Assembly (NCBI GenBank): GCA_017979445.1
Contig: CM030713.1
Coordinates: 23,977,163-24,041,162 of the forward strand
Length of the DNA stretch: 64,000 bases
Origin: Akebia trifoliata
Lineage: Eukaryota; Streptophyta; Magnoliopsida; Ranunculales; Lardizabalaceae
Direction of reading: 5' to 3'
Shown here: positions 10,904 through 22,189 of the stretch, one piece after another
How positions within the stretch are numbered: position 1 is the stretch's first letter
Layout of the letters: each line of letters begins with the position of its first letter
Translations under genes and position numbers: made by a program
Notes under the pieces: generated by a model
The model's database searches: none
Told to the model about the DNA's origin: nothing
Seen by the model: only the letters and a program-made list of their open reading frames with translations

Positions 10904-13171
10904 TAGCACCCATTGGCTCTAAGGTTAGAGTCAATTTGAAAAAAGAACCAACGTCATCAAGCATCAATGCATTACCACAAGATACAACAACCAATCATCA
11001 TCCCAACTTCCCGTCAGACTGGCCAATCTCTCCATTCATTCAACTCCCAAACCTCAAATTCTTCACGACCACCTCTCATTATACCCTACACATCACCAAT
11101 TTCAAGCTCTACCGCTCGTCCACCTCTCATTATACCTTGCACCATACCAACGTCAGGCCCTTCTTCCCGACCACCTCTTGTCATACCCTACACTGCACCG
11201 ACCCCTCAAACTTCAAGCTTTTCCTCCCGACCACCCCTCATCCTATCTTATACCAACCCACAAACCCCAAACACCACTACATCAACCGTCAAACCCAGTC
11301 CGCCACCTCTTATCCTCCATGTAAAGCCAGACCCTCAACCCATGACCATTATATCCCCTAAACCATTTCCATTCCGCTCAAGTCAAACCATCCCATGGAG
11401 TTATGAGACGATGATTGTGACATCCGCAGGAGTTGAGAAGCCAAAAGAGGCAATGATCACGGACGTCGGTCATATGACTAGATCAGGGAGGTGCTACAAA
11501 GTGCCAGAGAAAAAACAAAAAAGGCAGAACGAGGAAGATGATAGAAGAAAAGAAAAAGGAAAAGGAAAGCTGGTAGAAGAGAAACAAATACTTCAAGGGG
11601 AACCAGAGAAGAAGAAGAGCAGGGTAACTGACAGGGAGGCAGCTGACCTCCTCAAGCTCATTCGAAAGAGTGAGTACAACATAGTAGAGCAGTTGAACAG
11701 AATGCCAGCTCAAATCAGCATCTTTGACCTACTGTTAAACTCAGAACATCATCGGGAAGCACTACTTAAAGTCCTTAGTAATGCACATGTACCTGAGACC
11801 ACCTCGCCAGAAGAGTTGGAAAAGACAGTAGGTCAGATCATGGCCCCCAATCCGATCACCTTCACCGAGGATGAACTTATTAGCGGAGGATGTGGACACA
11901 TTGAACCATTGCACATTATGGTAATGTGCAAAGGTATGATGGTAGCAAGGGTATTGATCGACAATGGTTCAGCTCTTAATGTCTGTCCTCTACAAACTGT
12001 GCACAAGTTAAACGCGGATTTATCTTACCTCAGGCCAACTAGAAGGACTGTAAGGGCTTTTGATAGTAGAAAAACTGAGTCGTTAGGAGAACTAGATCTC
12101 CCAGTCACTATTGGATCATGCACGTTTGAAGTGACATTCGAGATTCTGGACATACCCTCTGCATTCAATCTACTTCTAGGAAGACCCTGGATCCACACCG
12201 CAGGGGCAGTCCCCTCTTCCTTGCACCAGCGAGTCAAATTCATCATGGGACAGAGGATGATATCGGTCCTCGCAGAAAATCTTATACCAGCCGATCGATC
12301 GCCGGATGTGCCTTATATCGATGTAGAGATGACCGGGGATAAAGAGGGGTTTCACGCCTTTCAGTTTACATCTATCAATCACATCCAAAGGGGAAAAGAG
12401 AAGACAAGGGCAAGGTGGTCAAAAGCAAACCTAATGGTCGGACGAGTGATGAAGAAGGCGGGATATCGTCCGAAACAAGGGTTAGGGCCTAAAGGAAAAG
12501 GCAGGGTCACTTTGATCAGCATACGAAAACACATTCCCTACTTTGGTCTTGGATTCAAGCCTACGAGGAAGGACATCTCTGATATGAAGGATAAAAAAAG
12601 GGAGCTTCGACTTGCACGAAGACAGAACCGAGAGCCTAATGTGTGGAACTTGGGCAAAGTACCACACATCAACATCAGCTTCCCACCATCCTTAAAGAAG
12701 TTAGATGACTCATCAGAACTGTCATCGATAAACCGTACCGGAGAACCAAGGGTTGTAAGTATCGAGCCAGTTCAATTGCAAGAAGACTCACTCGTTGAGT
12801 CCCCGCATTCCTTTATAGATGGCATGGACATCTTGTTTGGAGGGGATTCCGAATGGAGTCAAAAGGAAGAAGAAGGAGAGCCCGCCAAGGCGGAAGTCGC
12901 AATATGCGAAGAAGAGAAATCACTGTTCCCCTTTCAAATCGATTGGGGATCTGTCATAATTCCACCCACCCTACAAATTCCTGCGCCCGGATTTGACGAC
13001 AGTCACCCGGAAGTGATGGTTATATCTGAACCATCAGGGGAGTCACTCTCCCAACTTATCCGCCCTACAGAAGAAGGGCAAGTTTTCAAGAATTGGGAGG
13101 AATACCCAATCACTTACGAGGCCGCCATGGGGTCCAGAATCCCTACGGCCTCCAAAAAAAAACGTCATTAG
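10904..13171 (+). pseudogene. Ogre protease region with G-patch-like motif
   Basis: Open from just after the gag stops to TAG at 13169-13171; the first ATG is at 10967. Order: a Pro/Ser/Thr-rich linker (10967-11400) built of repeats of RPPLIIPYT type; a basic region; retropepsin with active site LIDNGSALNVC (about 11955) and LLGRPWIH (about 12172), using DNG in place of DTG as Tat elements often do; then a G-patch-like segment (MKKAGYRPKQGLGPKGKGR, about 12450-12505); and an acidic tail. G-patch domains bind nucleic acid in some retroviral proteases; here the role is inferred. The frame is the same as gag and as RT, so a gag-pro-pol polyprotein interrupted by stops is plausible. Confidence 0.82.
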
Positions 13172-13261
13172 TAAAATCTCGTCTGCCCGAGGACCATAAT
13201 GAGCCCTCGTCCTCGGGACAAGACTGTTTTGGGGGCTCACCTTCGTTGCTAATGAATTTGC

Positions 13262-15223
13262 ATGATTTTTCCTTATCTTGTTTCAGGAATACAGATAGTC
13301 CACAAAATCAAAAAAATAAAAAGTTTTCAAAATCCGAAAAAATTAAAAATCTTTCAAAATTCAAAAAAATCAAAAACTCTCCAAAATTCAAAAAAATCAA
13401 ATATTCTCAAAAATTCAAAAAAATCAGAAATCTTTAAAATACCCAAGGTTTTCAAAGAATTTCCTCAGTTGAATGAGCCTTGTGACAGAACAGAGTATGA
13501 AAGAGAAGAATACGACTTTGACCTCGAGCTCGACTTTGATCTCATGGGGATTGAAGAAGAGTTAGAGGAAGAGGTTGAGTATCCTCCAAAAGAAATCAAA
13601 GAACTCATAGAACGTCACGAGAAAGGTGTTCAGCCAAATATAGAGGATACAGACTCAGTGAACCTAGGCACTGAAGATGACCCACGGATCGTTAAAATCG
13701 GAGCCCTATTAACGATTGAACAGAAAAAGGAGATGACAAAGTTCTTACAACAGTACCAAGATGTCTTCGCATGGTCCTACCAAGACATGCCCGGGTTAGA
13801 CACAGATTTAGTCGTTCACAAGTTACCTATCAAATCAGGAAGCAAGCCAGTCAAGCAGAAATTACGAAGGTTGAAACCAGAATGGACACTTAAGGTCAAG
13901 GATGAAGTAATGAAGCAGTTCCAAGCAGGGTTTCTCGCAGTATCCACCTACCCTGAGTGGCTCGCTAATGTCGTTCCTGTACCGAAGAAAGATGGAAAGG
14001 TACGTATGTGCGTGGATTACCGAGATCTGAACAGAGCCAGTCCGAAAGATGATTTTCCATTACCACACATCGACACTTTGGTCGATAACACAGCAGGGCA
14101 CGGTATGTTCTCCTTCATGGATGGCTTCTCGGGTTACAATCAGATAAAAATGGCGGAAGAAGATCAAGAGAAGACTGCGTTCATTACACCTTGGGGTACC
14201 TTTCACTATAAGGTAATGCCATTCGGTCTTAAGAACGCTGGGGCAACTTACCAACGAGCCATGACTGCGTTATTTCATGACATGATCCACAAAGAAATAG
14301 AGGTATACGTGGACGACATGATAGCTAAATCCAATCTCGATGAGGATCATCTGGTAAACTTGAAGAAATTGTTTGATCGATTAAGGAAGTACAGCTTAAG
14401 ACTTAATCCGGCAAAATGTGTATTTGGGGCCACGTCAGGAAAGCTATTGGGGTTCATTGTCAGTAGAAGAGGCATCGAAATCGATCCAGCTAAAACGAAA
14501 TACATCATAAACATGGAGCCACCAAAATCAGAGAAAGAGATCAGGGGATTCCTTGGAAGAATTCAGTACATTAGTCGGTTCATCGCGCAACTAACTCCGA
14601 TCTGTGAGCCAGTATTCAAACTGCTGAAGAAGAATGAACCGAAAGAATGGAATGAAGACTGTCAAGAAGCTTTCGACAAGATTAAAAGATACTTGCTTAA
14701 TCCACCAGTTTTAGTTCCACCTACATCGGGTCGACCTCTACTGATGTATCTTTCCGTGCAAGAAAACTCCATGGGCTGTGTATTGGGGCAACATGATGAA
14801 ACAGGTCGAAAAGAGCGTGCCATCTATTACCTTAGCAAGAAGTTCACAAGTTACGAGGCAAACTATTCAACCCTCGAAAAAACGTGTTGTGCCCTCGTTT
14901 GGGCATCACAACGACTACGCCACTACTTGCTTAGCTATTCGACTATGCTCATTGCTCGAATGGATCCTTTGAAGTACCTCTTCGAGAAATCGACGCTAAC
15001 AGGACGCACTGCAAAATGGCAGCTGCTATTATCCGAGTTTGACATCACCTATGTCACTCAAAAGGCCATTAAAGGACAAGCTATTGCTGACCACTTAGCG
15101 GAACACCCTTTGCCCGACTATGAGCCACTAAAGACAAATTTTCCTGATGAAGCCATCTTATTTGCTGAAGCCGAGAGCGACGATGAAAATCTACTTGGAA
15201 AATGTATTTCGATGGAGCAGTAA
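13262..15223 (+). pseudogene. Ogre reverse transcriptase and degenerate RNase H
   Basis: Begins with a Lys/Asn/Ser-rich stretch encoded by about four imperfect 26-bp A-rich repeats (13300-13440). The RT domain follows (about 13810-14500) with CVDYRDLNRASPKDDFPLP, MDGFSGYNQIKM, PFGLKNAGATYQRAM and the catalytic YVDDM (about 14306). The connection has GFLGRIQYISRFIAQLTPICEP. The first RNase H (about 14730-15110) reads MYLSVQENSMGCVL where active enzymes have a DAS/D pattern, so the first catalytic Asp is missing. That is typical of Tat elements, where an archaeal-type RNase H takes over. A frameshift near 15198 ends this frame early at 15221-15223, inside the start of the next domain. Confidence 0.92.
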
Positions 15224-15642
15224 ATCAAAAGGGAAATGGAATTGGGGCAGTCTTGGTTAAGCCAGACGGAACACACATCCCCATTGCAGTCAGATTAAGA
15301 TTTCAATGTTCGAATAACGAAGCGAGTACGAAGCATGCATTGTGGGGTTGAAAGCAGCGATCGACCTCGAAGTGGATGAAATTAGATGTATTTGGAGACT
15401 CAAGTCTGGTAGTCTACCAGACAACAGGAGAATGGAAGACCCGAGAGCAGAGACTGGTTCCGTATCATGAGTATCTCGAAGATCTAAGTTCAAACTTCAC
15501 CCGAATCTCCTTTACTTACATGCCGAGGGCTAAGAACCAGTTTGCAGATGCACTGGCTACTCTGGCCTCAATGATCAGCATCTTTGAAGACACCATAGTC
15601 GACCATCTTGAGATTGGTATTCAAGATGAGCCAGCATATTAG
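15200..15642 (+). pseudogene. Ogre archaeal-type RNase H, several frameshifts
   Basis: The second RNase H (aRNH), a hallmark of the Tat lineage, degrades RNA in RNA-DNA hybrids. YFDGAVNQKGNGIGAVL (from about 15203) contains the first Asp; the E region (NNEA) is at about 15320; VFGDSSLVVYQ carries the next Asp (about 15392); PRAKNQFADALATLASM ends the domain with its final Asp. The motifs lie in different frames: a shift near 15198, a lost base near 15325 and an extra base near 15379. A TAG at 15640-15642 separates the domain from integrase. Intact relatives would have this as one piece between RNase H and integrase. Confidence 0.85.
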
Positions 15643-16926
15643 TTGTCGGTGGAGATCGAAGAACCTGAAGAAAAACCATGGTACGCAGACATCAAGGCAT
15701 TCTTAGAGGACCGAACTTTTCCACCTGATGCCACAACGACGGACCGAAAGACTATTCAGAGATTGGCAGGACAGTTCTTCTTGAGTAGCGGAGTCTTGTA
15801 CAAAAAGTCGCATCACGAGGTCCTCCTCAGGTGTGTAACACAGACAGAAGCTCAACGCTTAATCGAGACCGTGCATGGAGGAGTCTGTGGACCTCACATG
15901 AATGGACATATGCTCGCAAAGAAGATTATGAGAATGGGTTACTACTGGATGACTATGGAGAGCGACGGATATCAACATGTTCGAAAATGTCACTTGTGTC
16001 AAATCTATGCCAACAAGATCAACGCACCACCTTCAGAATTGCACAATATGACTTCTCCCTGGCCCTTCTCACTCTGGGGCATGGATGTCATCGGACAGAT
16101 CAATCCTCAAGCTTCCAATGGGCATCGCTTCATCTTAGTCGCCATAGACTACTTTACGAAATGGGTAGAAGCAGCATCTTACGCCAATGTCACGAGAAGC
16201 AATGTCTTGAAATTTGTGAAGAACAACATCATATGTCGGTACGGCCTCCCAAGCGGGATAGTAACCGATAACGCCAAAAATCTCAAGAACAAAGACATGT
16301 CTAAGATGTGTAAGGATTTTCAGATCACCCATCACAACTCTGTCATTTACAGACCAAAGATGAATGGAGCAGTTGAAGCCGCTAACAAAAACATCAAGAA
16401 GATCATCGAGAAAATGGCCGTTACTTATAAGGATTGGCATGAGATGTTACCATTCGCTCTACATGCTTATCGAACGTCAATCCGGACTTCGACTGGGGCA
16501 ACGCCTTATTCACTGGTCTATGGAATGGAAGCAGTCTTGCCCGTTGAGGTCGAGATTCCCTCCCTTCGGATATTAAAGGAAGTAGAATTGGATGAAGCAG
16601 AATGGGTCCAAGCCCGATTCGATCAGTTGAACTTAATAGAGGAGAAACGACTTTCAGCAATCTGTCATGGGCAAACTTATCAACGGAGAATAGCACGAGC
16701 TTATAACAAGAAGGTTCGACCTAGAGAGTTCTCGCCAGGAGATCTTGTTTTAAAGAAGATTTTGCCAATACAAGAAGATGCGAGAGGAAAGTTCCGTCCA
16801 AATTACGAGGGGCCATTCGTCGTCCAAAAGGTACTGTCCGGAGGAGCGCTGATTCTCACAAAGATGGACGGGGAAGTCTTTCCACAACCGATCAATGCTG
16901 ATACCGTGAAAAAATATTACGCCTAA
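15643..16926 (+). CDS. Ogre integrase (open frame, part of pol)
   Basis: Integrase inserts the DNA copy into the genome. The frame is open for about 427 codons with no ATG at its start, as expected for an internal polyprotein domain. An HHCC zinc-binding N-terminus (HGGVCGPHMNGHM ... CHLC, about 15873-15996) is followed by the rve core with Asp in FSLWGMDVIG (about 16080), Asp in GIVTDNAKN (about 16265) and Glu in NGAVEAANK (about 16375). The C-terminal region ends in a GDLVLKK / GKFRPNYEGPF beta-barrel motif of Ty3/gypsy integrases, without a chromodomain as far as I can see. It is the best-preserved part of the element. Confidence 0.92.
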   Translation: MSVEIEEPEEKPWYADIKAFLEDRTFPPDATTTDRKTIQRLAGQFFLSSGVLYKKSHHEVLLRCVTQTEAQRLIETVHGGVCGPHMNGHMLAKKIMRMGYYWMTMESDGYQHVRKCHLCQIYANKINAPPSELHNMTSPWPFSLWGMDVIGQINPQASNGHRFILVAIDYFTKWVEAASYANVTRSNVLKFVKNNIICRYGLPSGIVTDNAKNLKNKDMSKMCKDFQITHHNSVIYRPKMNGAVEAANKNIKKIIEKMAVTYKDWHEMLPFALHAYRTSIRTSTGATPYSLVYGMEAVLPVEVEIPSLRILKEVELDEAEWVQARFDQLNLIEEKRLSAICHGQTYQRRIARAYNKKVRPREFSPGDLVLKKILPIQEDARGKFRPNYEGPFVVQKVLSGGALILTKMDGEVFPQPINADTVKKYYA

Positions 16927-18970
16927 AGTCGTTCCTTGAAATGAAGAGAGGCCAGCTTTCTACTACCTGAACAATTATCTACCCTTAGTTAACCCTCTTT
17001 GAGCCATCACATTCATTTCTTAACCTAGGACCGGGGCAAGTCACCACCACAAAAAAAAAAAAAAAAAAAAAAAAAAATCGTCAAAAGTCAAAACAAAAAT
17101 ACCAAAGTATACTCCTGGCCCGCATGAGGATAAACTGTGAACGGCTAAAAATACAAAAAAATCAAAAAGTCAAAAACCTCGAATGTCTGATCTTAAGCTC
17201 GACCCAAATCTCTTACCTAAACAAGTTCGTGTGACAATGAGAGGAGACATAGATCATATTTTCGAAACAAAAACAGACAAACCCCATGTCCAATCTACCC
17301 ATCAATAAATTCAGACTCAGCCTTTCTTATATCCTTTCACAACCCTAGCCTAAGCCTATGTTTTGTCCTATTTAAAGTCCTTTCAGATCAAGGAATGGCT
17401 CAAGGTAACTCGATCACGGTAGAAGCATGTCATGAAAAACAACGTCAGGGTATAATTGATTTTGCTACTTAAGTCAGATTTCAAGCTACCAAAGTCGTTG
17501 GAAGACGCGAGAGGGGAGACCAGATCGAATATTTGAAAAAAAAGAGCGACTCGAAGGGTAGAGTCATTAATCTCGAAGCTCAACTTGAGTCACCGTACCA
17601 TGAAAATCGTCGGAGGAACTCGAGAGGGGAGTCCAGATTTGTTACTCAAGAAAGAACGCCACTAGAAGAGTAGAGTGTTCGATTTCGTAGCTCAACTTGA
17701 GTCACCAAGCCATGAGGGGCACGGAGAAATCAAGGAGGTATTCAAAGTGAAAATCTATAAATTAAGCATAGACTGAAAGGGCATGGTGAAAACCCGTCAG
17801 GGCACTGTGAGTAAAAAAATCAAGCTATGGCAAGATCAAAACCACCGGCACGATGAAAACCCAAAAAGGGCGTCGATGCGCAAAAATGTGGAAATCGGGT
17901 CTGGTGAAAACCGTAATTGGCGCCAGGGGCAAAAAATGAAAAAAACAAAAAAAAATAGAAAAAACAAAAAAAAAAAACAAAAAAATAATAAAAAAAAAAC
18001 AAAAACAACTCCTGGCCCGCAAGAGTATAAACTGTGAACGGTAAAAATCTCGAAGTCTTCAAGGTTCCAACTGATACAACCCAGTCAAAATTCTCAATCT
18101 CGGGGATGACTCTAAAGAGGCGAAGGATTAGCTGACACTTGTATCCTCGACATTTGGCAAAGGCACCATGATCGTTAACTTTCAGAGTTTTCAAACACAG
18201 TCTGTCACAGATTATTCGACAAAGGCAATCTTTTAAAACATGAAACAAAAAAAAATGCATCATCAAAATTACTATTTTTGGCCTATGACGAAGAATCTAG
18301 GACTTTTCTTAAAATCAAGTATTTTCGAAAGCAGTAGATATATCTGAGGCCACTATGTAAAAAACCTATTTCATTCATTTCAAATAGTGCTACATCATTC
18401 TCATTAAAAGCAGGGTACAAGAAGGAATAGCGGGCAAAGAGCCACTCAAGCATTTCCCTGGAAAGTGTAGTAGGCATCAAGTCATCCTTTAAGGCTTCGT
18501 TCTGAGCAGCTTGGTCAACGATGATTCTCTCCATATCCGAGGCATGACAACATACCAAATACTCAAATATCATACCATCATGCAAGTCTCTCTCAAGGAC
18601 GGTCACGCTACGCTAAGCTATCTCAAGATGATCCTACAACTCCCATGAAGGAGAAACTAAGTTCGAAATTCAAAACCAACGACGAAAAAAAAAAGAAAAA
18701 AATATCTCAAAATTGCATTGCATGGTTTAAAACGTCGATCATTAAAAAAAAAATTCATCAAAAATCAATCCAAGATTTCAAACGAGCTCCGTGCCACTAA
18801 ATCAAGGGTTTTAAAAAGGCTAATCCTGTCAGACCCCGTGCTTGGGTAGCCACATCTTACAAAAATCTTCAATCCATCCGGCGTTTTTAATCATCATGCA
18901 ATAAATTACTTCGGATTCGTGCAAATAAAGGGTCTAATTTATTCTTTGCAGTTCTTTGCAAGCAACTCCT
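16927..18970. other. Ogre 3' untranslated region
   Basis: About 2 kb without a recognisable protein. It has A-rich tracts (17051-17077, 17935-18005) and a direct repeat of about 45 bp: CTCCTGGCCCGCATGAGGAT at about 17112 and CTCCTGGCCCGCAAGAGTAT at about 18008, both followed by AAACTGTGAACGG. A paired CGAGAGGGGAG motif at 17507 and 17610 marks another internal duplication. Minus-strand open frames in the A-rich part are low-complexity artefacts. Confidence 0.7.
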
Positions 18971-18985
18971 GCAAAGAGGGGCAGC
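18971..18985 (+). promoter_or_regulatory. polypurine tract before the 3' LTR
   Basis: GCAAAGAGGGGCAGC lies directly before the 3' LTR. The purine core AAAGAGGGG would prime plus-strand DNA synthesis. It is less clean than usual because of the terminal CAGC. Confidence 0.7.
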
Positions 18986-21082
18986 TGTAGACACCCCAAT
19001 TTGCACGAACCCGTTAGAAAGATTCAAATTTTCTCGAGTTGATTCCGATTTAGAACTCAAACTCTTTGACGGACCCGCATTGCCACTTGGCATCATATTC
19101 ATGCATACATGCATACTATTTGCATCTCATATCATGCCCATACCTTGTCCCTAATCCACTTTAGACCTATGTCCATCACCCATACCCTCACCATGGTCTA
19201 CTACCTAGCCCAACCTAAGCCCAAAACCCAATGCCATTCTAAACCCAATTACCCAAATCCATTACCTAGCCCAACCTATACCCAATGCCACTCTAAACCC
19301 ATAACCTAAATCCACTTCTAGCCCAACCTAAGCCCGAAACAAAATCCATTCTCTAAGCCCAAAACCAAACTCACTCCAAGTCCATTCTCTCACCCCTTCA
19401 CAAGATGACACATGTTGATACCTCATAAGCCTCCAACACCCAATGCATCATCTAATTGGAGGGTCAACTTTTCTTTTGTGAAAACTCTAGAATGCCCTTC
19501 TCAAAAAGTTTAGTCAAACCAAAAAGGTTATTGGGTCTTTGGTAATAATCCATCAAGGTGAGAGAACTTCCCATTATACCCTCAAAAGGTGGGAATCTTC
19601 AAGTACATACATGGAGTCCTCCCATTGGTCCATTTCAAAAATATACTTCTACCCTTGCTTTATGAGTTATTTACAAATGAACCAAAGTCTACTTTTCACC
19701 TACCACTTCACCTTTACACATGTCATCCTCCTATTCACCCTCCCAAATGTGTTTTTGTTTTCCCATTGGTCCATTTCAAAACTACACTTCCACCCTTGCT
19801 TTATGAGTTATTTACAAATAAACCAAGATCTACTTTTTACCTACCACTCCACCTTTACACATGTCACTCCCCCATTCATCCTCCCAAAAGTACCTTTGTT
19901 CTCTCACCTCTATTTATCAAAAAACCAAGGATCAAAGCATGCTTTTAGGGTTTCTTCACAAATGTCATCTTTACCCTCATACAAATGAAAAATCCAAAAA
20001 GAAATAACCTAAATCTCATGTCCATGTTCTTTATTTTTAGGGTTGGACCACTTTATCCCCAAAAGTTCTCCAAAAACTCTATAAATACCCTCATTTCCTA
20101 TGAGCAAGGCATGCTCTCAAGCCCCCATCTCTCAACCTAAAACTCTACCAAATTCTCTACTCATCCCTCATCTCCCAACCTTCAACTTTCTCAACCCACC
20201 CTCAACTACATCCTTCAACTCTCAAGTTCTCAAGCTCAAGTTCTCTCAAGACTTCCAAAAGGGACAAGGTGGGACAATAGTTATTGATTTTTTTTTTTTA
20301 ACTTGCATCTTCTTCTTCTATACCTCTCTTTTTATTTTTAGAAGCCTTTAGGATGTAATGGAGAACCCTCCTTCATCCCGAGTAGATTGAACCTCCACCT
20401 TGGGCATGGAATGCTTGAGGCGGTTTGGTCGAAAGGATGGAGGTTGAAGCCCTTTTTTAACCCATCCTCATATCATGCATCATAATGTACACTATGCACA
20501 CACATCACACATGTTAGCTATGATGAAGAAATGTGTAACTCTCTTGATGGGGTTAAAACACTAAGTTTCTAGCTAAACATGCATGCATTAAGGTTATGGA
20601 TCTAAGGGTATTCCATCCATGGAATTTTTCTAAAATCCTAAACCAACATCTCAACTCATGCAAAAGTGTGTTGACTCCATAGAATGTCTTCTTCCATAAG
20701 ATATTTCTTATGTCAACACAAACATCAAATCCTCTACTAAAGAGGTACATACACACTATGTGCACCCACCCACTTCATGCATCTCATGCATTCTACTTGT
20801 TATTTTAATCTTTTCCAAAAAATGGCCAAATCTAAAGGTAACCACCTTAGGTGGAGAGAATGGGGTGCTTAACACCTTCCTCATTCTCTAACCGAATCTC
20901 CTTACCTAGATCTTAGGTAGACCATACATTTTCCATGATTGAGAGTCACTACAATGCCATGAAAAAATGATTTTCAAAAAATTGATTCGGGTGCCCATTC
21001 ACACCCATTTATAAAAAAGAATGGTGGCGACTCCAAACAACGTAGCATTGAGGTTCAAAAGGTGAACATTCTCATGTCTACA
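18986..21082 (+). repeat. 3' LTR
   Basis: Matches 4635-6732 from TGTAGACACCCC to CATGTCTACA with about 15-20 visible differences. It ends one base before the right target duplication. Its TATA box (20080-20087) could drive read-through transcription into the gene-fragment region downstream. Confidence 0.97.
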
Positions 21083-21087
21083 GAAGC
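21083..21087. repeat. target site duplication GAAGC, right copy
   Basis: GAAGC directly follows the terminal CA of the 3' LTR and matches 4630-4634. Confidence 0.95.
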
Positions 21088-21096
21088 ATCGGCATA

Positions 21097-21346
21097 CTGA
21101 ATTCTTTCAAGTTCATCATAAAAAGGAGGATGCATTACTACAAAGGAATTCCTTTGCAACTTCCATAAAATTAACCATAATCCTCCAACACCTCTTAAAG
21201 AGTAAAAGAGATAGTTCTCTCCAACCAATCCTCTGATTTAGGATCAAGATTGCAAATTCAATACTGTCAAGAGTAAGTATTGACTGTTTAATTGTGCTCA
21301 CTTCAAAGATATTGGTCTTCAATTGAATCAATTTATTTAAGTTCAT
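21097..21346 (-). pseudogene. unassigned open stretch on the minus strand
   Basis: The minus strand is open for about 76 codons from 21346 (MNLNKLIQLKTNIFEV...), moderately hydrophobic, with no low-complexity sequence and no motif I recognise. It ends in LLL-type residues and a stop near 21116. Continuous coding across the Ogre insertion was not established. It may be another captured exon in the opposite orientation, or chance. Confidence 0.25.
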
Positions 21347-21866
21347 TTCTGTTCTTTTGACTCTGCTCTACATGGATGCATCTTTCTAATAAGAAGCAGA
21401 ATGTGGTTCCATTGAATGAATGTTGGACACCAGCTTTGACACTAACAATTGTGTCCAACCCATTTTAGCTCATTCTAGATGCAGTTACTACTTAGTATCT
21501 CTGTCTATACTTCATAGCTTGGATTCTTGGAATCGTATCAGAAGTTTGGATACCAGACCACCCTCATAATCTCATTGTGCTGTTTTTTTTATAGGTAAAG
21601 ATGATAATTGTGCTTTTTGGTTAATTCTTATCTCTAGATAGTTTATGAGGAGGCTTGTCCTCTCAGGTATCTAGGTTCTTAATGGGCTTACCCATAATGA
21701 TCTGGATCTTAGACATTTTATCCACCCAAAAAGTTCATATTTATAGTTACTCCCACTACTACACTGAATCGCTGACCTAATGTGTGAAATTAGACGTTGC
21801 AAATTATTTATCAGAATACCACTTTGGTATGTTTAAATCCATTTCTTATCATCAATGCCCATGCAG

Positions 21867-21939
21867 GTTCTTAACAAATGCATATCTTCGTGAGGAGGCT
21901 CCAAACAGCCATGTGGTTGATCAACGTGTTGAATGGCAA
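21867..21939 (+). pseudogene. unidentified captured exon (FLTNAYLREEAPNSHVVDQ)
   Basis: A 73-bp exon-like segment: ATGCAG acceptor, then one open frame of 24 residues including AYLREEAPNSHVVDQRVEWQ, then GT at 21940. The composition is clearly coding-like (charged, no low complexity) and the other two frames have stops. I do not recognise the family. It lies between the PDK1 and SF3b2 fragments on the same strand. Confidence 0.4.
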
Positions 21940-22189
21940 GTCGTGAAACTTTTACTTTGTTTCTACATCAGAAATATAATAGTTTCTACTTGGTTGAACC
22001 TAAGTTTCTAAGCAATGCTGATTTTTCCATTGTGCATAATACTTGGACTGAATTCATAATTTCTATTGCAGATATTTTGGAGGATTATGGTGCATTAAAA
22101 TTCTTATTCTTATAATTAGCTTAGTTAGAATTGAATAAAGAAACACATTTAGGAGATTTTGCGTATCATCGGTTTTATTTACTTTGTAG

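Larger units (their letters stand above)
4635..21082 (+). mobile_element. Tat/Ogre-type Ty3-gypsy LTR retrotransposon, complete structure, coding region damaged
   Basis: A 16,448-bp element, TG...CA, with LTRs of 2098 and 2097 bp, a GAAGC target duplication, a primer-binding site and a polypurine tract. Order: 5' LTR, PBS, two tandem arrays, gag, protease with G-patch-like motif, RT and RNase H, archaeal-type RNase H, integrase, long A-rich 3' region, PPT, 3' LTR. The second RNase H placed before the integrase, the very large size, the tRNA-Arg-type primer site and the DNG protease place it in the Tat lineage, near Ogre (established lineage traits). By eye the LTRs differ at about 15-20 positions including small indels, under 1%, so the insertion is recent. 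Yet gag and the aRNase H are frameshifted and several in-frame stops interrupt pol. The copy is probably non-autonomous, moved by proteins from intact relatives, unless the indels are assembly errors. It split the gene-fragment mosaic. Confidence 0.95.

Noticed and set aside
13810..16926. Endogenous pararetrovirus (caulimovirid)
   Set aside because: Integrase, two LTRs and a target duplication are present and no movement protein is seen, so it is a Ty3/gypsy retrotransposon.
17783..18266. Lys-rich or Phe-rich frames in the A-rich Ogre 3' region
   Set aside because: Homopolymer-driven, on both strands, no homology recognised.
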